Source: Silene latifolia (Eukaryota > Streptophyta > Magnoliopsida > Caryophyllales > Caryophyllaceae). Taken from it: DNA of 64,000 nucleotides. Location: positions 20,710,948 through 20,774,947 of the forward strand of contig NC_133532.1 in NCBI RefSeq assembly GCF_048544455.1, read 5' to 3'. Positions 9,306-20,200 of the stretch are shown piece by piece. The notes under the pieces are model-generated. The model was not told the origin of the DNA, did no database searches, and saw nothing but the letters and a program-made list of their open reading frames with translations. The translations under genes were made by a program, and so were the position numbers. Each line of letters opens with the position of its first letter. The first letter of the stretch is position 1.

Positions 9306-11783
9306 TGAAGAGTTAAGAACGATTAACACCTAAGAGGGGGAGGGGGTGAATTAGGTGTACCTTTTAAAAATTTTATCCTGAACTTAGTTAATTAACTACT
9401 TTAAGCTAAGAATAAAGAAGTACAAGACTTGAGAAACTTAATTGAATGTAAGTTCACAAGAAGGTACAGCAGTTCTATGTCACAAAGATAGGTGATCGTG
9501 ACACGAACTTGATTAGGTACATGCGAGAAATAGCAAAGTGGAAGAACGTAAAAGTAAATGAACAAACAAACGACATTTTAAAAATTGGTTCAGCCTCTAC
9601 TCCGAGGCCTACGTCCAACCGTTATTCTTGTTTAGAAATTTACTCAAACTTACTAAACCCCTTACAATGAAAATAACTCGCCAACCTACTCCGGTTGCAC
9701 TCAAACTTAAAGCTACTCCGCTTCAAGAGTTTATGGGTTCTATCTCAAGGTGTTACAGAATCTTGAATCTCAAGAGTTCACTCAAATGAACATGGAGATT
9801 ACAATGAAGATCTAACACGAGAATCATGGAACAAACTCATCATGTCACAAGACAACGAATCGATACTTGGAGGTTTTCTGACTTTTTTGAAAACAATTTT
9901 GAAGACTTAAAATCGGAAAAACGTTTTGCAAACACTTGAAGAACAAAGCTTTAAATGCACAAATGATTTGCAAGGTTTTTACAATAAATGCTTTGGAAGT
10001 CTTAAGAAATAAATGTGACTAAGACACTCTATTTATAGTGGATTTAGTCTTAGGTAAGTACACTTTGAAGAATTAAATCCAATATTAAAATGATAGCTTT
10101 GAGTGATGGTAAGTGTTAGACTTATAGGCTTGGGGCTTAAGAAATCAGAAAACTTAAGCTTCTACACTCAACATGTGACAATTTACCAAAATGGCAAAAA
10201 GTTTTTCTTACTTTAGAAGTTTGACAAGTCTTTTTTGCCATTTTAGTAAAAGGTGTTTGCACAAATCTAGAGGCTTAGACAAGTGAGCTTGTGACTCCAA
10301 AATTTCAGATTATTTTCAAGCTTTTGAAAATTCAAATGTTTAAGGTTTAAAGTTTGCAAAGTTTTGACACTTAAAAACATTTGGTCGAAAATTCCTCCTC
10401 CGTATGATAGTACCAGAAACTAGGTTGCACGGACACGGCTAGAATTGGGCGTTCCCGTGTCGGAAACCGTGTCGGACACGGACACGCCTAGGACACGGCT
10501 CAAAACGTGTCCGACACATCAAAAACCGTGTCGGCGGTTTTATTTTAATTCACGGCGTGTCGGACACGGTCCAAAACAAGCGGACACGGCCCGTATTTGG
10601 TGGACACGGCATTTATGTCTTTACAAAACAACAAAACTCAATTTTTTGTCTCTCCAGTTTTGTTGACCAGAACGCCGACCACTTAGCCCTGCCCGCCGCG
10701 ACACCACCAGACCACCACCGTCCACAAACCTGCGACACCAAAGTCGCCATCACCACCATCGAACTGTACCCCTCCTTTTCACCTTTCACTGCTTCTCTCC
10801 GCTCCCTTTATCATTGTCTCGGTTGAGCATCACCTGTTTCGTCATTCCCTGCCGCCGTCGTTCTCGCCCTCCCTCTGCTGGTCGCTGGACCTCCGTCGTG
10901 CACCAGCCTCGTGTGGTTTTCAGGAAACCAATCCCTAAATTGGTTTGGGGGTTTTAATCTTAATTTAGGGAAAATGAGTAATGTTAGCTTTGAGTCTCTG
11001 AGTATGTGATGTAAGGATTTTATTTTTAAATAATTAGCAGATTGAAATGGGTAGAAGATGAATTGGGTAAGGTGTAAATGTTGTTTGATGTGCTGGATGT
11101 TGTAGAGGTTTTGAGAAATACAACCACTTTCATTTAAACCATCTTAGCCATTAATTTTTTTTATAGTGCACGTGATAACCATCTAACAATGGGACCATGC
11201 AGTACTAAAGTGGTACTATTAATTAGACACATTCGAGATTTATTAGATGCGGGTTTGATAATAAGAACTCGTTTTTTAATCTCTTTTGTATTATAATAAG
11301 GGACGTGAGAATTGAGACGGTATTTAATCTCGTTTTTAATCTCTTTTAAATCCCTTTAAATGACCAAAGTTTAAATGTTGGTTGTAATGAGCTTTAAATT
11401 CCCTTTAATTTAATATGTATATTGGTTTTTTTTTTGCCGTGTCCCGTGTCCTAAAAAAATCGTAGTGCCGTGTCCCGTGTCCGTGTCGTGTCCGTGTCCG
11501 TGTCCATGTCCGTTTTCGTGCAACCTAGACCAGAAACCACAGTACAGCGTACCGTTGCATGGTTTTGCCATTACTTGACTTAAATGAGAATGTTACACTT
11601 ACTCTTACATATATCGACTAAGGCTTTGAAAAGTATCATTGTCTTGACTTCCTTGATTAGCTTGATCATCTTGAATCATTGTTGAAGGTCCATTCGATTG
11701 CTTCATTCACTAATTAATTCAACTAAGAGCAAACAATCAAATAACAAGGGGACTTGGCATCATCAATTCAATGTGTTCTAACA
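9306..11783 (-). repeat. 5' LTR of the SIRE-type element, split by a TIR insertion
   Basis: It starts TGAAGAG next to the PBS and ends ...TAACA at 11783 (TG...CA). Without the 1109-bp insertion and its 8-bp TSD the LTR is 1361 bp. The part 10060-10419 plus 11529-11783 pairs with 238-845. Minus-strand transcription would start within it. Confidence 0.9.
10420..11528. mobile_element. Non-autonomous TIR transposon with 8-bp TSD (hAT-like)
   Basis: Ends are CTAGGTTGCACG and CGTGCAACCTAG, flanked by a perfect 8-bp TSD ACCAGAAA (10412-10419 and 11529-11536). Both ends carry subterminal runs of (C)GTGTC(C) repeats in opposite orientation. There is no transposase. The middle (10660-10920) is unusually GC-rich and Pro-codon-like and may be captured host DNA. 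An 8-bp TSD fits hAT. The TIR would start one base later under the usual hAT consensus, so a Mutator relative is possible. Confidence 0.85.
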
Positions 11784-13281
11784 ACTCATTTATTACTCCA
11801 TTTGATAAGAGACTAAGGTTCCAGAAATTTAGCATGCTTATGTCATCTTTTGAGTTTTGATTAGCATTTTTTCAATAAAAATAGAGGAATACTTAACGGA
11901 GTTAGAGAGAGTCCCTTAACTGTAAAATATGAAAGTTGAGGTCCTTAACTGGAAACAAATTTAAAGTTGAGGTCCTTATCTCACCCTTTACTCAAAAAAA
12001 AAAACCAAACTCATTGTACGAAAAGCAAGAAAAATAAAAAGGTAAACAATTTGAAAGCGGACAAAATAAATCAAAATTCGAAAAAATCGATGGAAAATAT
12101 CTGAATTGGTAACCGATCAAACACGTCGATAAGTAACCTGAATAGTATCCAAAACAGGACTCATTTCGAATCGAACTGAAACTGAATCAAATTCAATAAT
12201 GACCAAATGATACCGAAACTAAATATATTTGAACCGCTTTACTTGATTAAAATTATTTATTTTCTCATACATTATTCACGTCCGTTTTTTTTTTAAATTT
12301 TACACAAACAAAAAAACGGGCGTGGAACACCCCACGTGGACCACGTCCAACCCTAGCACCCCACGTCCAACTCTAGGCTTGGACGTGAATAGTGCACGTC
12401 CAGCCTTTGCTCACGTCTGACCCTAGGATTGGACGTGGGTGTTCCACGTCCAACCCCTTTTCGTCTTAATTTTAAAGTTTTCGTCTTTTAAATGTTAAAT
12501 AATTATTTAACGATAATTGGCGGAATTAATAATTAAATATACGTAATTTACATTATTAAATATTGTTCTTCGACATTGTTACTAGCTTGTTTTTTATTTA
12601 GGTCGTCGGTCGACAAAATGAAAACTATCTTAATTGGAAGTTGCAAAAAATCGTGACAAAACGGTTGGGCTTTGGTTAGGATTTCTTTGATTAAGTTATC
12701 ATCATGTTCAAAACCGACTTTTTGTTTGTAAATAAAAAAAAACGTCTTTTTTTTCCCAAGTAAAGTGAAATTTAGAAAGGGACGTGCTTTTTCACATACA
12801 AATTTTACTCTTTTACATACACTTTTTACAATTCTACCCTTGTCATTTTTTTCATTCCTTCATCCAATCTATAAAATATTATTAAAATGATAGCCTAAAA
12901 ATGCCACGTAGACAATGCCACATGGGATGAAAAAAAAGCCACTAATTCACTACTTTTTTTAAAAAAAAGACACTAATTCATTAACTATAAGTTAATAATT
13001 TCAAGATATTTCATATGAAGTACTATTATATGTATTCGCAATATAAAAAAACTGAATACATAAGAAATTAAGAACGAAGAAGAATAAATAAAGTTGAAAA
13101 CAAAAAAAAAATTGTATTGTCACTAATTCACTATTTTTTTTAAAGGCACTAATTCATTATTGTTATTACTATAACTTTGTTGTATATAGAAGATGTTTTA
13201 CAGAACTAATTAATCGACAAATGAGTATTAAAGATCATATAAAATATTTTATTAGGATAAGATTTTGTAAAAAAAAAACAA
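11784..13281. other. AT-rich intergenic DNA right of the SIRE element
   Basis: No gene seen. It contains two copies of a GTCCTTAACTG/GAGGTCCTTA-type phrase near 11910-11990, a GGACGTG inverted repeat at 12318-12451, and long A/T runs. The SIRE TSD would begin at 11784 (ACTCA), but its partner is hidden by the CACTA element. Confidence 0.5.
12318..12451. repeat. Inverted repeat of GGACGTG-type motifs
   Basis: Arms at about 12318-12337 (GGGCGTGGAACACCCCACGT) and 12433-12451 are near-perfect inverted copies. Between them are further CACGTCCAAC / GGACGTG copies. It would form a hairpin and contains several CACGTC (ACGT-core) sites. Probably a small transposon relic. Confidence 0.55.
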
Positions 13282-13834
13282 GGGATATTCTACATGGTAC
13301 CCCTCAACTTTTCGACTTTCTACGTGGTACCCCTACACTTTTTAAAACATACATGGTACCCCTAATTGTTGTCATTATCACTAAGTGCACCCCTAAACTT
13401 TATTTTCTGCCAATTAAACTCAATTTTAGGCATTAAGTGATGACTTGGACGCGTAACCAAGTTTGTTATTTATTATGTCATGACATATGGACTCTATTAG
13501 GCTCAATATCCATTTCGATCCTAATATTTATTGATATATATGGGCTAAAAAAATTTTGACGGAAAATTTATTGATCCCATGCCAAATTATCACGTCCAAA
13601 GATGGATATTTGAGCCTAATAGAGTCCTTATGTCATGGGATAATAAATGACAAGCTTGGTTACGCGTCCAAGTAATCACGTAACGCTTAAAACTGAGTTT
13701 AATTGACGGAAAATAAAGTTTAGGGGTATACTTAGTCATAATGACAACAATTAGGGGTACCATGTATGTTTTAAAAAGTGTAGGAGTACCATGTAGAAAG
13801 TCAAAAAATTGAGGGGTACCATGTAGAATATCCC
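13282..13834. mobile_element. Foldback (Mutator-like) element with 9-bp TSD
   Basis: 553 bp made almost wholly of two inverted arms of about 240 bp that start GGGATATTCTACATGGTACC. The flanking 9-bp repeat AAAAAACAA (13273-13281 and 13835-13843) is exact. Long TIRs and a 9-bp TSD fit a non-autonomous Mutator-like element. The arms carry repeated GGTACCCCT phrases. There is no transposase, and the ORFs in both strands are mirror images of the arms. Confidence 0.85.
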
Positions 13835-13843
13835 AAAAAACAA

Positions 13844-14030
13844 ATTGCATTGTTTAGCAATATATTTAGTAAGTAAAAACTAAAATAATTATATTTATAA
13901 TTTTGTGTTCATGGTGAATTTAAATGAGACATTTTCCATTCCACTTTTATTGTTTAATTATCCTTTGAAATTTATTCCAAATTAATTATTTTTTCGAAAT
14001 TTAGTATGATAAATGACTTAACTATTAGTA
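13844..14030. other. Short AT-rich spacer
   Basis: Non-coding DNA between the foldback element and the Helitron. The last base, A at 14030, is the A of the Helitron A/T insertion site. Nothing else seen. Confidence 0.5.
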
Positions 14031-16393
14031 TCCATACAATAATATAATAAAAAGGCAAGATGAGTAGTTTATTATTTGACGTGTGTCATGTTAAACAATT
14101 TTAAGTGCCACATTTTATGTTATTTTTCTTTGCATCTTATTAGGAATAGTAAGAGACTATGTATGAGTTGGTATGTATAAATTATGACACAATGAATTAT
14201 CATAATTAAGTTTATTAGTGAAATTATGATACAATGAATTTGCATAATTAAGTGTATTGGTGGTGACTTTTCAGTTGCTCACTGAGTTTGTATAAATACC
14301 TCCTTATAGAGAATTAAGCAAATACAAAATCAATATTTTAACTCTCTAAAGTCAAAACACATTTTATATCATTCATCCTTAATTCTTCATGGGTCATGTG
14401 AAATGTATATTGAAGACAAACATTCCATCCGCCTCCGTTTTATTGTGCTTTGAAAATCAATAGTTCAATTATTTCATATAAATTTTGGATCTCAAAGTCG
14501 CTACACTGCTACTAAAGTTTAAACTTTTTAGTTTGTTTGCATGTTTATTTCTCCTGATTGTTCATAATTTTCATAGTATAAAGCTACAAATTTAAAAAAT
14601 TAATATTTAAGTTAAGTAAAATAAAAAGTTCAACTTCATAGTTATGAAGTCAAATAACCAACTCTGGTTCCTTCCTTGCTAATCTCTAATTCACGTGATT
14701 AGTATTTGTAATCTACTTATAAGGTGATTAATTTGCTTACATGTATTTTTTTGTTGACATGCAGATAGTACGTATTGATTATGTAATTGAATAAGTCAAT
14801 ATGGAAGATGTTGTGGTTTAATTTAGTAGTTTGATTTACATTGCTAAGACAAATTCATCCTATTTCAAGATTCCGACATATTTGTAGTATATGATTAGTC
14901 ATAACAATTGTTTGGTTTGAAACATAATGTAGAATATTCAGTTGTTACCCTACAAAGTAATTAAATATAATGAAAAATGATTATGCATATGACCAGGGCC
15001 GGCCCAGAGGGTTGTTTACTGGGTTAAATGACAAGGGCCCAACAACAGAGGGGGCCCAATATGAAAAAAAAAAAAAAAACGCACTAATTCTTCTCAGTAA
15101 ACAAAGAGGAAAAGAGTAAAGTAACATTACTTTTACATTTTCTAATTTGACTCTTCCCTTCTAAATCTATCACTCACTCTCTCTCATTTGCATCTACCAA
15201 AATCAATTTTTCCCCAAATTTTCTAGGGTTCTTCAAAAATCTGCTCCACAGTTTACATTTTCATTCCTTCAAAATTGGAATATTGAAAAGGAGTAAAAAA
15301 CTTGGGTGATTGTGTCTCTACCGCTCCTCGACCTCCGTTCGCCTCTTCCTTGGTTGTCTATCCGCCTCGTGGCCTTAGTCAGCCAAGAATTCAGAAATTT
15401 AGGGGTGTTCTAAATCATTTTTTTTCTTCGTAATCTTCAATTTTAGCAATTTAAATTGTTGATTAATTGATTTATAAGTTGTACTGTTGTGGGTGTTTTA
15501 GGCTGCGGATCTAGTGACCTGCTATATCGTTTTTTTATTGTTCGGATTTTCAGCATATATGGTTGTTTTGTTGTCTTTGTTTGTGAACTGTGATTCTGAA
15601 TTTATTATTGAATTATTGAATTTCTAATTCTTAAAGTCTCTTATTGAATTCCAATTATCAATATTGCCTTAAAAAAGACGAGGAACTTACGAAGGAGTTA
15701 CAAATTTGTTTGAAATATTGTCAATGCAAATTTAATTCACTCAAATGATAGTTTACATGATTCTATATTTCTATCAATGAAATTACTGGGGGAGGAAACG
15801 ACCACACTAAAGGGGCCTTTTTTTACGATTTTGCCAAGGGCCTCAATACTTTCAGGACCGGCCCTGCATATGACTTGAGGCAACAAATTACATCATCATG
15901 TTTAAAATGTTATGTAGATTTATTATAACTGTAATACAACTCAAATTCACAAGATAGTCCACCAAAATGAATTTAAATTTACATACTTTGTCACTAACAT
16001 AAGAATTTCCACGTAAATAAAACTATGTGTTCCTTCCTTGTTTATAATGTCATCACATTAGGTACACGTCGACTTACTAACAAAAAAGTACATTTCGACC
16101 TCGCAACTCACTTTGAACAAACATATGCATGAATAAGTTTTAAGAAGGATTATACTCTGTATTAACTACCTATTTCTCAAACTAAATTCTTCCCTATTTT
16201 AAATCTTACAACAACATGAATTATTTCACAACATGTGTCAACCATTTTACATTTTATCTTAAAATCTTTTATTTATCGTTGAAAAAAAATTGGTCTCCAT
16301 TTTCCTCCCCCTTCATTAAATTTTCGTATTAGAACAAAGTTTTAATGAAGCGTTTTGATAAAAACCCGTGCATTACACGGGTCACAAAACTAG
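14031..16393 (+). mobile_element. Non-autonomous Helitron
   Basis: The 5' end is A|TCCATACAATAATAT. The 3' end is a GC hairpin ACCCGTG-CATTA-CACGGGT (about 16364-16382), then 7 bases and CTAG|T. TC start, hairpin plus CTRR, and insertion between A and T are the Helitron hallmarks. Rep-helicase coding is absent. It is 2363 bp long including a later hAT-like insertion. The 3' hairpin closely resembles that of the Helitron at 58547-59984. Confidence 0.8.
14994..15866. mobile_element. Non-autonomous hAT-like transposon inside the Helitron
   Basis: Ends CAGGGCCGGCCCAG and AGGACCGGCCCTG with an exact 8-bp TSD CATATGAC (14986-14993 and 15867-15874). CAGGG termini and the TSD length are typical of hAT. 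The interior has a CT-rich stretch near 15150-15260 that resembles a plant 5' UTR. No transposase is recognised. Confidence 0.9.
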
Positions 16394-17216
16394 TTGATTA
16401 GTAAAATCGGTTAACCCAATTGGTAGAGTAGATAGTTATGAATAGGCAAAGTTAGAAAATCCTTACGATAACACAAATTATTTTATAGGACCGTCTTATA
16501 GCATAAGACCAGCCCATAATCTAAAAGCCCAAGCAATTAACTTATAACTCACCTTTTTAATCAAATAACCAAAAGCCCCAAAAAAGTAGTTAATAAATTT
16601 GTTTAAAATATATTTTATTTTGATAACCTAAAGTTTTATATTAATAACTTATATATTTAAATATGTTAGTTTTTATCATAAAAGATCATGTTGTTAAAAT
16701 ATAAATTAAATTAAATTTTATCTTTGGGCTTCTCTCCTTTTGAGCCAGTCCTATGCTATAGACGGTTCTATAGGAGAGTTGCTGTTACGATAATTAGCAA
16801 TGTGTCCCGCTATTTAGCAACTATCAGTCAGGACTAAGAACCCTACGTAAATAAAATCGGTCCGATTTTAATCCAAACCAAAATGACTCAGTCCAATCCA
16901 TTTTCTTGATCACTGGGCCTTCTCATTAATCAAGTTACCCAATTTTTCACACATATCCTTGTCAACCTAATAAATTCAAGTAACCGAGTGGAGCATTAAA
17001 AGGCCGAATAACGGGTCGGGCGGACCCCTGCATTTGGCCATCTCTGGCTCTCTGCTAAATACTGATACCAATAATAGAAGAATCTAGAAACTTTTATCTA
17101 CACATACAAAACCCTCGATTTCTTCTCACACCTATCAGCTACTAGACCAACAACTACTACATTTTCTCTCTTTAGATTCTTCCCTTTCGCAATCAGTTTC
17201 TCTCTCTAAACCAAAA
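16394..17216. promoter_or_regulatory. Upstream region of FKBP62
   Basis: About 820 bp between the Helitron end and the FKBP62 ATG. The distal half is AT-rich. The last 170 bp has CT-rich, leader-like sequence (CTCTCTTTAG, TTTCTCTCTC). I do not see a convincing TATA box. A heat-shock-like element lies at 17077-17089. Confidence 0.5.
17077..17089 (+). promoter_or_regulatory. Possible heat-shock element
   Basis: GAAGAATCTAGAA matches GAAnnTTCnnGAA with one mismatch (ATC for TTC) about 130 bp before the ATG. Arabidopsis ROF1/FKBP62 is heat-induced and works with HSP90 and HsfA2, so an HSE here would make sense. A match this short can be chance. Confidence 0.35.
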
Positions 17217-20200
17217 ATGGAGGACTTCGACATGGCGGCGGCGCAGGAACAAATGATGAACGGCGGCGGAGGTATGGACTTCGACGGTCTCGACGACGGT
17301 GATTCTCCAGCGATGAAAGTCGGCGAAGAGAAGGAGATCGGAACTCAAGGCTTGAAGAAGAAACTTCTCAAAGACGGCGATGGCTGGGAAACTCCTGACA
17401 ATGGCGACGAAGTTGAAGGTTTTTCTCTTCACTCTTTTAGTTCTTTCTATTTTACTTCGTTTTTTGATTAATGCATTGTTGTATAGAGTTTAGCTGATTG
17501 ATTAATTGATTGATTGATATTTTGCGAATTAATCGCGATGAAAGTTAAATGTTCAGTGTTTGATTAGTTAATTGGTTTAGAATTTTGTTGATTGATTAAT
17601 TTATGCAAATTAATCGCGGCGAAGTTAAAGCTCCATTGTTTAATTCGTTAGGTTTTTCAGAATTTAGCCGAGTGATTGATTTTTGCAATTTAATGGCGAC
17701 GATAATGAAGTTTGATTCTTCAAGCTAAACCTCGCAAGTGAACGATTCGTTGCACTAGTAACACGAGGAGCTTGGGAGACTACTAATTGTTATTATTCTT
17801 AAGTTTAGCTAAGTCAAAGAAAAAGGATTGATTGGCAAATAGACTAGGTAAGCTACACTAAAAACTAGCAAATTAAACTAATAGAGCAACAACAAAATTC
17901 AAGGAAGAAACTAATTGGAAAGATGTTTTTCTCAAGATATAAAAGGACTAGGGCACGATCAGGCTACAAACATTCATGATTATCATGTTAATTCCGGCAA
18001 TAAGTCATCTTGGGTACACAAGGCGGGGGAAAACGCCTCTAATTTGCCTATTGACTCTCTCCCGGGCTCACAATAGGACACTAGACCTACCGACTCAACT
18101 CCCTCCCGGGCTCATGACTCGGAATCTCCTACACAATATTCTAATACCCTAGGAACGCGCGCCATCCCCAAGGTAGTCGATTAATGCTAGGAGTCATTAA
18201 GCATACGATAAATTCCCAGCCTTCCCAACCCTTTTCGCGAAGGTGAAGGTCAAACCGGTTCCCAAAGGCACCCTCTTTAGGCTCTCCCTCCCGGGTTCAA
18301 CCCAAATAGGCAAAGGATGTAAATGGGGGGTCAACTTAGGACCTAACCAATTCCCATTGGTGGACAAGGGTCATCAATCAACCAAATTCCCAAATTACAA
18401 CAATAACAAAATAAATCCTAAGGTAAACCCCACCAATTTCCCCTTAATGACTATTTAAATGGAATCAAACATGTTAATCACTCATGTAAGTGCCCAATCG
18501 CACCCTAGTAAGAGTACTACTCACTAATCATGGTTAATTTAGCAAGACAAGCAATAAAGGAGGATACTTTAACAATAAACATGGTGATATTATGAATTTT
18601 ATGATAAGAGCATGCAAAGGTGATAAGAGAAGATGGAAATCAACTAATAAGGCTAAGAGTAGATGAATTAATTAAAAAAGACCAAAGCTTTATCAAATCT
18701 ATCAAAGTCTCAAGCTTTCTATGAACAACTCCAATCAAAAGCATGAACAACAAACAAGAGAGAGAGATTTTGACTAAACTATCAACAAACAACAAGTCTC
18801 AACAAATTCTAACTAAAAGAGATCTAACAACAACTATTGAAAACAATTGATGAACAAAGGAGAAAAAAGAAAAAAGAAAGAAGCAATACCAACTATAGAA
18901 GGATGAATAATAATGAAGAACAAGGTAAGAACAATAATAATAATTTTTGATTAATGAAGAATGATTGATAAGTTACAAAGGATTTGAGTTTCTCCTCTCT
19001 AAACCTTACAAATTTCTTCTCAAAACTAGGATTAGATCCCTAATTTTCTGGAAAATTGACTATTTATATGAAGTACAAAAAGGTAGGTGGAAATACAAGA
19101 GGAAACAAAAACTGCAGCCGAGGGGTATAAACGTATAATTATGTCTAGTCCGGGCATAATTATGCCTGCTCCGGGCATAATTTTACCCGGTCGGGTAAAA
19201 TGTCAAAACATGCTAAAAACTCTAAACGGGTGAGAGGTACCCGGCCGGGTGTAATTGTGCCCGGCCGGGTGTAATTGTGCCCGGTCGGGTAGGATTGTGC
19301 CCGGTTGAGGTAAAGTTATGCCCCTCGGCTGTAATTCCTCCTAGTTGCTTCCTTTCTTCAAGCAAATCCTGTTCCAACTCCGTCCCGCAAGAGCTCCCAA
19401 GCAAGATACCTACAAGAAGGTCAACAAAAGCTAGTAAAATAGCTCGAAAACTCGTATAAGCAAGGCAAGGTAGGAGTGACACGGATCAAGCTAAAATAGG
19501 TCAAAGCGACATACTAAACTAGCCAAAGGGGGAACAAAAAGGGGTCCTAAGTATTGCTTTATGAGGGGTAAAATGGAGTTATCAAAGTTCAATTTTCGCG
19601 AGTTATTTCTTGTTAGAGATTGAAGATAGGACGAGGAATGAGTGCAATGGTTTTATTATTTCTTTCAAATATTAGCATTTTTGCAAATTAATGGTGACGA
19701 AGTTGAAGGATTTTTGCTTAGTTAGTTATTTCTTTAAAATAATTTATGTAAGTTAATGGTGACGAAGTCGATGGTTAATCTTTTTGGTTGATTAGGTTTT
19801 CTAATTTTAGCTAACTTTGTTACAATTTGTGGATAGTGCATTACACGGGAACATTGTTGGATGGAACAAAGTTTGATTCGAGCCGCGATAGAGGAGATCC
19901 TTTCAAGTTCACTCTAGGCCAAGGTTCTTTCTTACTCTTTCTTTAATGATCTGTTCTTTAATGATCTGTTCTTTAATGATCTGTTTTTATTTTGTACTGA
20001 AATGACTGTCTATTTTATTGAAATGTATATGTATTAATTATTGATTACTTGTTTTTGTTGGTTGCAAAGTCGAATATGTGGTATCTCATAGCTAATGTCA
20101 TTGAAGCTCTTAATATTAATTTGTTCCAACTGAAGAGAAAAGTATAGGAGGAAAACTCTCGCTGAGAGTAGTTGTTCTTCAATTGACAAATTCTGTTTGA

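Larger units (their letters stand above)
238..11783 (-). mobile_element. SIRE-type Ty1/Copia LTR retrotransposon with a third ORF
   Basis: Read on the minus strand the order is 5' LTR (9306-11783), PBS (9291-9303), gag, protease, integrase, reverse transcriptase/RNase H, a third ORF, PPT (about 846-857) and 3' LTR (238-845). RT wording such as YVDDIIFGAT and the extra ORF after pol point to the SIRE/Maximus lineage. Both LTRs were later hit: the 3' LTR by a CACTA element, and the 5' LTR by a 1109-bp TIR element. Several in-frame stops and frameshifts make this copy non-autonomous, though each domain is still easy to read. Confidence 0.92.

Noticed and set aside
13221-13850. Two small proteins with similar sequence on opposite strands
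   Set aside because: They are mirror translations of the two arms of one foldback element.
16405-16440. tRNA-like phrase GTTAACCCAATTGGTAGAG
   Set aside because: It resembles part of a tRNA D-arm, but no anticodon arm, T-arm or acceptor pairing follows.
18243-18458. Small ORF in FKBP62 intron 1
   Set aside because: Lies inside the solo LTR and has no recognisable domain.
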